From NCBI GenBank assembly GCA_005884465.1, contig VAZH01000490.1, positions 1 through 5,496 of the forward strand: a DNA stretch of 5,496 bases. Direction: 5' to 3'. This DNA is from Alphaproteobacteria bacterium (lineage in GTDB: Bacteria; Pseudomonadota; Alphaproteobacteria; Rhizobiales; Xanthobacteraceae). This document shows positions 1-5,032 of this stretch, in pieces (the stretch's first letter is position 1; each line of letters begins with the position of its first letter). The notes beneath the pieces are model-generated. The model searched no databases. It had not been told where the DNA came from and saw only the letters and a program-made list of their open reading frames with translations. Made by a program: the position numbers and the translations under genes.

Positions 1-1
1 T

Positions 2-1192
2 CCGCTGGCGGGTGTGCCGGTCACCGTCAAGGTCAATATCGATCAGGAAGGGTGTGCCACCACCAACGGCCTTAAACTGCAGCGCGACGTGATCGCAGCA
101 ACCAACAGTCCGGTGATCGACAATTTGCGCAAGGCGGGCGCGGTCATTCTCGGCCGCACCAACTGTCCGGCGTTTTCGTATCGCTGGTTCACCACCAACC
201 TGATCCATGGCGACACCAAAAATCCGCGCGATCCAGCCATTACGCCCGGAGGCTCATCGGGCGGCGCCGGGGCGGCGGTCGCGGCCGGCATCGGGCATAT
301 CGCGCATGGCACCGATATCGCAGGATCGATCCGCTATCCGGCCTATGCCTGCGGCGTTCATGGCCTGCGGCCGACTGTTGGCCGTATCGCGGCCTTCAAT
401 GCCGCGTTGCCTGAACGTACGATCGGGCCGCAGATCTCTGCGGTATCCGGCCCGCTCGCGCGCACCATCGGCGATCTCAGGATTGCGCTCGCGGCGATGT
501 CCGCAAAAGACGTGCGCGATCCCTGGTGGGTGCCGGCGCCTTTGGAAGGACCGGCGAGGCCGAAGCGGGCCGCGCTGTGCCTTCGTCCCGACGGTCTCGA
601 AACGGTCGCGGAAGTGAAAGCGGCCGTCGCGGATGCCGGCAAGCGCCTTGAGCGCGCCGGATGGACGTTGGAAGAAATCGAAACAACGCCGCCGCTGCGC
701 GAGGCCGCAGACCTCCAGACAAAGTTGTGGCTCGGCGACAACTATGAGGCGCAGCTCGAAGCCGCCGAGCGCGAAGGCGATCCCGGCGCGCTCGCTTGCC
801 TGCGCGGCAACCGGGCCAAGGTTTTTCCCTTTGACGCGGCTGCATTCTCGAAAGCCCTGACGCGCCGGGCGACGCTGACGCGCGAATGGCTGCAGTTTCT
901 TGAGACCTATTCGGTCTTGCTGATGCCGGTATCCGCCGAGCTGCCGTTTGCCGACGGCCTCGATCTGCGCGACGACGCCTCGTTTGCGCGGGTATGGCGG
1001 GCGCAGCTGCCGCAAATTGCCATTCCCTTCATGGGGCTGCCCGCGCTAACCGTCTCCATCGGATTGGTGGGACGTATTCCCATCGGCGTTCAGGTCGTCT
1101 CCGGTCGCTACCGCGAGGATCTCTGCCTGCTCGCGGGCGAGGCGATCGAAGCCGGCGGAACGCCGTCGGCACCCGTCGATCCCGTACGTTAA
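2..1192 (+). CDS. Amidase-signature family hydrolase, 5'-truncated by the window edge
   Basis: This is the C-terminal 396 residues of an amidase-signature (AS) enzyme, which hydrolyses a carboxamide to acid and ammonia or amine, normally in the cytoplasm. The complete Ser-cisSer-Lys triad is visible: the lysine of VTVK (codon 29-31), the first serine of GGSSGG (codon 254-256) and the nucleophilic serine of GTDIAGSIR (codon 326-328). The spacings of 75 and 24 residues equal those in fatty acid amide hydrolase (K142, S217, S241). The C-terminus has the usual GLPALTVSIGL and PIGVQVV strands. The frame is open to the first base, and the residues before the GTG at 14 (PLAG) belong to the conserved AS motif, so the true start lies roughly 70 codons upstream. 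The substrate cannot be told; GatA, indoleacetamide hydrolase and ureide-type amidases share this fold. The gene ends with TAA 31 bases before the peroxidase gene, and no terminator is seen between them, so co-transcription is possible. Confidence 0.93.
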   Translation, partial: PLAGVPVTVKVNIDQEGCATTNGLKLQRDVIAATNSPVIDNLRKAGAVILGRTNCPAFSYRWFTTNLIHGDTKNPRDPAITPGGSSGGAGAAVAAGIGHIAHGTDIAGSIRYPAYACGVHGLRPTVGRIAAFNAALPERTIGPQISAVSGPLARTIGDLRIALAAMSAKDVRDPWWVPAPLEGPARPKRAALCLRPDGLETVAEVKAAVADAGKRLERAGWTLEEIETTPPLREAADLQTKLWLGDNYEAQLEAAEREGDPGALACLRGNRAKVFPFDAAAFSKALTRRATLTREWLQFLETYSVLLMPVSAELPFADGLDLRDDASFARVWRAQLPQIAIPFMGLPALTVSIGLVGRIPIGVQVVSGRYREDLCLLAGEAIEAGGTPSAPVDPVR

Positions 1193-1211
1193 ATGAATTC
1201 CCGACCAACTT

Positions 1212-1217
1212 GAGAAG
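1212..1217 (+). promoter_or_regulatory. Ribosome binding site of the peroxidase gene
   Basis: The purine run GAGAAG lies 6 bases before the ATG at 1224 and supports that start. It sits in the 31-base gap after the amidase stop codon, which leaves little room for a separate promoter between the two genes. Confidence 0.55.
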
Positions 1218-1223
1218 AACACC

Positions 1224-1700
1224 ATGGCTGGCATTTACGATTTCAAGGCAAGGTCGCTTGCCGGTGAGGACATTCCGCTGCAGCGGTTCGAGGGTCAGGT
1301 TTTGCTGATCGTCAACACCGCAAGCGCTTGCGGGTTCACGCCGCAATACAGAGGTCTCGAAGCGCTGCATCAGACGCTTCACCCGCGCGGTTTGTCCGTT
1401 CTCGGTTTTCCCTGCAACCAGTTCGGAAACCAGGAACCGGGCGACGCCAAGCAGATCGAGCAGTTCTGCACTAAAAATTACGACGTCACCTTTCCAATGT
1501 TCGCCAAGATCGACGTCAATGGCAACAACGCGCATCCGTTGTTTAGCTATCTGAAGAGCGAGAAAGCGGGCCCGCTGGGTCCATCGATCAAATGGAATTT
1601 CACCAAATTCCTGGTCAATCGTTCGGGCAAGGTGGTGGCGCGGCATGCGCCCACTGCAAAACCGGAAGGACTGACAAGAGAAATCGAGGCCCTGCTGTGA
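1224..1700 (+). CDS. Glutathione peroxidase family thiol peroxidase, probably thioredoxin-dependent
   Basis: This 158-residue protein reduces hydrogen peroxide and organic hydroperoxides in the cytoplasm; it has no signal peptide. The family hallmarks are NTASACGFTPQY with the peroxidatic Cys36, the GFPCNQFGNQEPG block with Gln70, and KWNFTKFLV with Trp124 and Asn125, which together give the Cys-Gln-Trp-Asn tetrad. A further cysteine, Cys82 (QFCTKNY), takes the place and number of the resolving cysteine in yeast Gpx3 (Cys36/Cys82). The enzyme is therefore probably an atypical 2-Cys peroxidase recycled by thioredoxin, despite the family name. Length is full for the bacterial BtuE-like group. 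The ATG at 1224 is chosen because of the upstream GAGAAG and because MAGIYDF is a normal family N-terminus. The stop codon overlaps the next gene's GTG by 4 bases. The family assignment is very secure; the electron donor is inferred from the cysteine pattern. Confidence 0.96.
   Translation: MAGIYDFKARSLAGEDIPLQRFEGQVLLIVNTASACGFTPQYRGLEALHQTLHPRGLSVLGFPCNQFGNQEPGDAKQIEQFCTKNYDVTFPMFAKIDVNGNNAHPLFSYLKSEKAGPLGPSIKWNFTKFLVNRSGKVVARHAPTAKPEGLTREIEALL
1686..1689 (+). promoter_or_regulatory. Ribosome binding site deciding the DUF3297 start
   Basis: GAGG lies 7 bases before the GTG at 1697, inside the last codons of the peroxidase gene. It favours GTG 1697 over the in-frame ATG at 1592, and the overlap suggests that ribosomes finishing the peroxidase re-initiate here. 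Confidence 0.6.
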
Positions 1701-1978
1701 ACGATAAGAATGACGCCAGTAACGACCAAGTTGCTGACCAGCTCCCCGATCGTCTTTCGACCGATCCGAAAAGCCCTTACTACAATGCCGAGGTGCTGGC
1801 CCGCGACGTCGGCATTCGCTTCAAGGGTATCGAGAAGACCAACGTCGAGGAGTACTGCGTCAGCGAGGGCTGGGTAAGGGTAACCGCAGGCAACGCCAAG
1901 GATCGCTACGGCAACCCGCTTACGATAAAAGTTCACGGCCCGGTCGAGCCGTATTTTCGCGACAAGGGACCGACCTGA
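1697..1978 (+). CDS. Small DUF3297-family protein of unknown function
   Basis: This is a 93-residue acidic, soluble protein with no signal peptide, membrane segment or known catalytic motif. The pattern LPDRLSTDPKSPYYN, followed by GIRFKGIEKTNVEEYCVSEGW, then RYGNPLTIKVHGPVEPYF, is what I recognise as DUF3297, a short family widespread in Proteobacteria whose function I do not know. The start is GTG at 1697: it overlaps the peroxidase stop as GTGA, has GAGG 7 bases upstream, and gives about the normal family length. The longer in-frame ATG at 1592 would add 35 residues rich in Gly, Arg and Cys that are simply the peroxidase gene read in another frame. One cysteine (EEYC) lies in the most conserved-looking block. 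Coupling to the peroxidase suggests a role near thiol or peroxide stress, but that is inference only. Confidence 0.88.
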   Translation: MNDKNDASNDQVADQLPDRLSTDPKSPYYNAEVLARDVGIRFKGIEKTNVEEYCVSEGWVRVTAGNAKDRYGNPLTIKVHGPVEPYFRDKGPT

Positions 1979-1984
1979 GTCTTT

Positions 1985-2108
1985 CGTCATTGCGAGCCAA
2001 CGGGTCGGCGCAAGGCGCCGCCCGATGACAGGCTCCGCGAAGCAATCCATTACTGCATCACAAGCAGAAGAATGGATTGCTTCGTCGCTATCGCTCTTCG
2101 CGATGACG
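1985..2108 (+). repeat. Dispersed palindromic intergenic repeat, type 1 (CGTCATTGCGAG ... GATGACG)
   Basis: The outer ends CGTCATTGCGA and TCGCGATGACG are inverted copies with one mismatch. Inside, GAAGCAATCCATT (2039-2051) and AATGGATTGCTTC (2071-2083) form a perfect 13-bp inverted repeat with a 19-base loop. A separate hairpin, CGGCGC-AAG-GCGCCG (2006-2020), extends through CGGG/CCCG with one bulged T. The wording resembles a repeat I know to be scattered between genes in Bradyrhizobium and Rhodopseudomonas. It starts 6 bases after the DUF3297 stop and ends 40 bases before the tartrate dehydratase start. As RNA it could stabilise the 3' end of the upstream message or act as a terminator; no U-tract follows, so a classical intrinsic terminator is not shown. 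The strand is nominal. Confidence 0.8.
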
Positions 2109-2148
2109 GTGCACTAAATCCAGCCATCCTACGAAAGCCAAACCCGCC

Positions 2149-3318
2149 ATGTCCGTCCGCATTGTCGATATCAGAGAGGTTACAAAGCCGATCGCCTCGC
2201 CCATTCGCAACGCCTATATCGATTTCACGAAGATGACGACGAGCCTCGTTGCCGTCATCACCGATGTCATGCGCGACGGCAAGCGCGTGGTCGGATACGG
2301 CTTCAATTCCAATGGCCGCTACGGGCAGGGCGGACTGATCCGCGAGCGTTTCGCGCCGCGGCTGATGGAAGCCGATCCGAAGACGCTGCTTGACGAGGAC
2401 GGCGACAATCTCGATCCGGACAAGATCTGGGCGACGCTGATGTCGAACGAGAAACCGGGCGGCCATGGCGAGCGCTCGGTCGCGGTCGGCACCATCGACA
2501 TGGCGGTGTGGGACGCGGTGGCCAAGATCGCGCGAAAACCGCTGTTTCGGTTGCTCGCCGAGCGTCACGGGCGCAGCGCGAATCCGCGCGTGTTCGTCTA
2601 TGCCGCCGGCGGTTACTATTATCCCGGCAAGGATCTATCGATGCTGCGCGGCGAGATGCGCGGCTATCTCGATCGCGGCTACAACGTCGTGAAGATGAAG
2701 ATCGGGGGCGCGCCGATATCGGAAGATCGCATGCGCATCGAGGCCGTTCTCGAAGAAATCGGCAGCAAGGCGCAACTCGCCGTCGATGCCAACGGCCGGT
2801 TCGATTTGGAGACCGCGATCGCCTATGCAAAAATGCTGCGCGAATATCCGCTGTTCTGGTACGAGGAGGCCGGCGATCCCCTGGATTTCCAGCTCCAGAC
2901 CGCACTCGCGGAATTCTATCCCGGACCCATGGCGACCGGCGAGAATCTCTTCAGCCATCAGGATGCGCGCAATCTCATTCGCTATGGCGGGATGCGGCCC
3001 GACCGCGACTGGCTGCAGTTCGATTGCGCGCTGTCGTATGGGCTATGCGAGTATCAGCGCACGCTTGGCGCGCTGCAAACTCAGGGATGGTCTCCGAGCC
3101 GATGCATTCCGCATGGCGGACATCAGATGTCGCTGAATATCGCGGCCGGCCTCGGCCTCGGCGGCAATGAAAGCTATCCCGATCTGTTCCAGCCCTATGG
3201 CGGTTTCCCCGACGGCGTTCGTGTCGAGAACGGTCACATCACCATGCCGGACTTGCCGGGTATCGGCTTCGAGAGAAAATCCGATCTCTACGCCGAGATG
3301 AAGGCGCTGGCTTCGTAG
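2149..3318 (+). CDS. tarD: D(-)-tartrate dehydratase, mandelate racemase/enolase superfamily
   Basis: This 389-residue cytoplasmic, Mg2+-dependent enzyme dehydrates D-tartrate to oxaloacetate. Residues 1 to about 130 form the capping domain, including the flexible loop FNSNGRYGQGG (52-62) that covers substrate. The barrel follows, with VKMK (Lys182, Lys184), VDAN (Asp213), WYEE (Glu239) and TGEN (Glu265) as catalytic bases and metal ligands, and CIPHGGHQ (His322) as the second acid/base. Length and every one of these numbers agree, from memory, with the biochemically and structurally characterised Bradyrhizobium japonicum enzyme, so the specific function is more secure than usual in this superfamily. 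The ATG at 2149 gives the expected MSVRIVDIRE N-terminus but has only a weak purine run (GAAAG, 2133-2137) 11 bases upstream. The gene stands alone between two palindromic repeats; no tartrate transporter or dedicated regulator is in view. Confidence 0.94.
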   Translation: MSVRIVDIREVTKPIASPIRNAYIDFTKMTTSLVAVITDVMRDGKRVVGYGFNSNGRYGQGGLIRERFAPRLMEADPKTLLDEDGDNLDPDKIWATLMSNEKPGGHGERSVAVGTIDMAVWDAVAKIARKPLFRLLAERHGRSANPRVFVYAAGGYYYPGKDLSMLRGEMRGYLDRGYNVVKMKIGGAPISEDRMRIEAVLEEIGSKAQLAVDANGRFDLETAIAYAKMLREYPLFWYEEAGDPLDFQLQTALAEFYPGPMATGENLFSHQDARNLIRYGGMRPDRDWLQFDCALSYGLCEYQRTLGALQTQGWSPSRCIPHGGHQMSLNIAAGLGLGGNESYPDLFQPYGGFPDGVRVENGHITMPDLPGIGFERKSDLYAEMKALAS

Positions 3319-3417
3319 GCCTCATGGTTCGAGACGCGCGGCGTTGCCGCGCTCCTCACCATGAGGATGAGGACCTCATCCTGAGGAGGCGCGAAGCGCC
3401 GTCTCGAAGGATGAAGC
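3319..3417 (+). repeat. Dispersed palindromic intergenic repeat, type 2 (TTCGAGACG ... CGTCTCGAA)
   Basis: The element begins at the base after the tartrate dehydratase stop. Outer arms TTCGAGACG (3328-3336) and CGTCTCGAA (3400-3408) are perfect inverted repeats, with weaker symmetry beyond them (GCCTCATGG against GGATGAAGC). Three hairpins lie inside: GCGCGGC-GTT-GCCGCGC (3336-3352), AGGATGAGG-A-CCTCATCCT (3364-3382) and GGCGC-GAA-GCGCC (3388-3400). The wording matches a repeat common between genes in Bradyrhizobium and Rhodopseudomonas genomes. It lies between two convergent genes, 25 bases from the malonyl-CoA decarboxylase stop, so a folded transcript from either side could help end or protect the message. 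The strand is nominal. Confidence 0.8.
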
Positions 3418-3442
3418 CACCGCACTGAAGACGCTCTGCCTC

Positions 3443-4795
3443 TCACGACAGCCGCATGTCCAGCAGCCGCCGGCCTTCGTTCTTCAGCAATTTCTTCACG
3501 GCGCTTGAAGCGGCGATCTCGCCCTGGTTGGCGTAGGCCTCGTGGTTCTTTTCGATGTCCTCGAGCCGATAGAGATAGTTGACCATAAGCCCCGCGGATT
3601 CGCGCAGGCCCTTCGGCGACAGATCGCCGAGCCAGTCGATCCGCTCCAGCCGCGCGCCGTTGCCGAGATGGAATCGGGCCACCGAATCGATCAGGCGGCC
3701 TTTCGGCGTGCGCGCCTTCAGGAAATAATAGGCGGCGAGGGGCTCGAGCACCGAGCGCAGTTGTGCTGCCAGTTCGGCATTCCTGAACCAGTCAGGCCTG
3801 TCGAGGTGATCGAGCAGCGCCCGATCCTCCTCGGATAGCGGCACATCGCTCGCCTGCTTCAGCCATTGCATGAAGCCCGGCACCGGCGACAGCGTCACGA
3901 AATTCTCCAGCTTTGGCAATTCGCGCCGCAATTCCTCGACCACCTGCTTGATCAGGAAGCTGCCGAACGAAATTCCGCCGAGACCGCGTTGGGTGTTGGA
4001 GATCGAATAGAACACCGCGGTGCGGGCGCGCTCGATCGGCACTGGCTTGCGGTCCTCGGCGAGCAGTGGCGCGATCGCGCCCGGAATCGATTCCGTCAGC
4101 GCCACCTCGACGAAAATCAGCGGTTCGTCGACCAGGGCGGGATGGAAGAAAGCGTAACAGCGCCGGTCGACGGGGTCGATGCGGCGGCGCAGATCGTTCC
4201 AGTCGCGAATCTCATGCACCGCCTCGTAGCGGATGATTTTTTCCAGAATGTTCGCGGGCGTCGACCAGTCTATCCTGCGCAGCACGAGAAATCCCCTGTT
4301 GAACCATGAGCCCAGCAGATGCACCATGTCGCGGTCGAGCGCGGCAAGGTCCTTGTGGCCGTTCGTGAGATCGAGCAGATCGGCGCGCATCGACACCAGT
4401 TCGCTGGTGCCGCTAGGCGCGCGGTTGAGCCGGCGGATCAGTTCCTGCCGCCGCGGTTCGGAAGCAAAATGCAGGTCGCTGGCATCCTCGTCGGTGGACT
4501 GCGCGCGCCAGGTCTCGATCGCCTGCGCAATTCTTTGCCGGTCCGGACCGTAGTTGCGAACCAGGGTCTCGAAGAACGACAGCCGGCTGGCGTCGTCGAG
4601 ATGATGGTAGCGGTCGAGAACCTCCCGCGCCATTGCGGTGCCCGAGGCCTCGCCGCGGCCTGACAACAGCGCCTCGCATAACTCAACCAGGTCGGAGGTG
4701 TCCTGTTTTCCGTTGGATGATCCGGCACGGCGAAGCAAAGTGCGGCCGCGCTCGGAAATCGAGGCCAGCAGGTCCGAGAAAAAGGCGTTGTTCAT
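3443..4795 (-). CDS. Malonyl-CoA decarboxylase
   Basis: This 450-residue enzyme converts malonyl-CoA to acetyl-CoA and CO2 in the cytoplasm, in malonate use or control of malonyl-CoA levels. The N-terminal half is the helical region; the C-terminal half carries the acetyltransferase-like catalytic domain. Family blocks seen are VFYSISNTQRGLGGISFG, then TLSPVPGF with the serine matching catalytic Ser329 of the human enzyme, and ARFHLGNGA with the histidine matching His423. The chosen start is the ATG at 4793-4795 (MNNAFFSDLLA). A longer frame starts with TTG at 4864 and would add 23 residues of atypical, low-conservation sequence, so I reject it. No clear Shine-Dalgarno precedes the ATG. Length is close to rhizobial MatA (about 460 residues), but no malonyl-CoA synthetase (matB) or malonate carrier (matC) is adjacent downstream, so I leave the symbol blank. 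Confidence 0.94.
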   Translation of the reverse strand: MNNAFFSDLLASISERGRTLLRRAGSSNGKQDTSDLVELCEALLSGRGEASGTAMAREVLDRYHHLDDASRLSFFETLVRNYGPDRQRIAQAIETWRAQSTDEDASDLHFASEPRRQELIRRLNRAPSGTSELVSMRADLLDLTNGHKDLAALDRDMVHLLGSWFNRGFLVLRRIDWSTPANILEKIIRYEAVHEIRDWNDLRRRIDPVDRRCYAFFHPALVDEPLIFVEVALTESIPGAIAPLLAEDRKPVPIERARTAVFYSISNTQRGLGGISFGSFLIKQVVEELRRELPKLENFVTLSPVPGFMQWLKQASDVPLSEEDRALLDHLDRPDWFRNAELAAQLRSVLEPLAAYYFLKARTPKGRLIDSVARFHLGNGARLERIDWLGDLSPKGLRESAGLMVNYLYRLEDIEKNHEAYANQGEIAASSAVKKLLKNEGRRLLDMRLS

Positions 4796-4837
4796 GGCGG
4801 GCAGGTCGAATCCAAACCGGGCGGAATTGTTACATGG

Positions 4838-4864
4838 ATTTAAGGTGGGGCGGATCACAATCAA
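4838..4864 (-). promoter_or_regulatory. Possible weak promoter of the malonyl-CoA decarboxylase gene
   Basis: Read on the minus strand, TTGATT (4859-4864) is followed after 15 bases by TTAAAT (4838-4843), a four-of-six match to each vegetative sigma-factor box but with short spacing. It lies 43 to 69 bases upstream of the ATG at 4795, in the most AT-rich patch of this gap. Weak motif matching only. Confidence 0.2.
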
Positions 4865-4901
4865 GCGGGCGTGTAGCGCAAAAAATCGTCATGCGCGGGA
4901 G

Positions 4902-5004
4902 CCGTCATTGCCGGACTGAACACTTAACCCGGCAATCCATCCCGTTTCGAAAAATGCACTTTTGTGAAGATTGATGGACCCCCGGGTCAAGCCCGGGGGT
5001 GACA
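4902..5004 (+). repeat. Dispersed palindromic intergenic repeat, type 3, partly degraded
   Basis: The left half contains ATTGCCGG (4907-4914) and CCGGCAAT (4929-4936), a perfect 8-bp inverted repeat. The right half contains ACCCCCGGG-TCAAG-CCCGGGGGT (4978-5000), a perfect 9-bp stem with a 5-base loop. TCCATC (4936-4941) and GATGGA (4973-4978) link the halves as outer arms around a central AT-rich stretch. The layout, starting with CCGTCATTGCCGG and ending GGGTGACA, resembles another repeat family common in Bradyrhizobium (typical ends CGTCAT and ATGACG), here with changes in the left loop and right end. It lies between the AraC-type regulator gene and the decarboxylase gene, which point the same way. 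As minus-strand RNA the GC-rich stem could contribute to termination after the regulator gene. The strand is nominal. Confidence 0.7.
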
Positions 5005-5019
5005 GGCAAAATTTGTCAC
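4999..5019. other. Short dyad GTGACA-N9-TGTCAC
   Basis: Six-base perfect inverted arms at 4999-5004 and 5014-5019 surround nine bases, 13 bases beyond the stop codon of the AraC-type gene and overlapping the end of the type 3 repeat. It could be an operator half-site pair, part of a terminator stem, or chance. Confidence 0.25.
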
Positions 5020-5032
5020 GACCGAATCGGCC

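Noticed and set aside
14..16. GTG at 14 as the amidase start
   Set aside because: The upstream codons to the window edge continue the conserved PLAGVPVTVK motif, so the gene is cut by the edge.
254..1015. A 253-codon open frame on the minus strand opposite the amidase gene
   Set aside because: It lies wholly opposite a gene with an intact catalytic triad, has an Arg/Pro-rich composition typical of antisense frames in high-GC DNA, and shows no family motif.
1193..1213. A six-codon ATG-to-TGA frame between amidase and peroxidase, a possible leader peptide
   Set aside because: Too short to distinguish from chance; it has no ribosome binding site of its own and no attenuator-like stems.
1029..1646. 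A 205-codon minus-strand frame across the amidase end and peroxidase gene
   Set aside because: It spans two well-supported plus-strand genes and has no recognisable domain; a GC-driven shadow.
1592..1696. A 35-residue N-terminal extension of the DUF3297 protein from an ATG at 1592
   Set aside because: It overlaps the peroxidase's conserved C-terminus in another frame; the GTG at 1697 has a good ribosome binding site and gives about the family length.
2508..3170. A 220-codon plus-strand frame inside tartrate dehydratase
   Set aside because: It is the +1 frame of a strongly supported gene, is very rich in arginine, and has no motif.
4796..4864. A 23-residue N-terminal extension of malonyl-CoA decarboxylase from a TTG at 4864
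   Set aside because: There is no ribosome binding site, the residues are unlike the family, and the stretch contains possible promoter boxes. The ATG at 4795 gives a normal N-terminus.
4633..4974. Plus-strand frames opposite the start of malonyl-CoA decarboxylase and its upstream gap
   Set aside because: Mostly antisense to the decarboxylase gene, with low-complexity composition and no ribosome binding site or motif.
1985..5004. The palindromic elements as a CRISPR array, attachment site or insertion sequence
   Set aside because: There are single copies of unlike elements with no regular spacers, no transposase or integrase gene, and no visible target duplications; they fit dispersed palindromic repeats.
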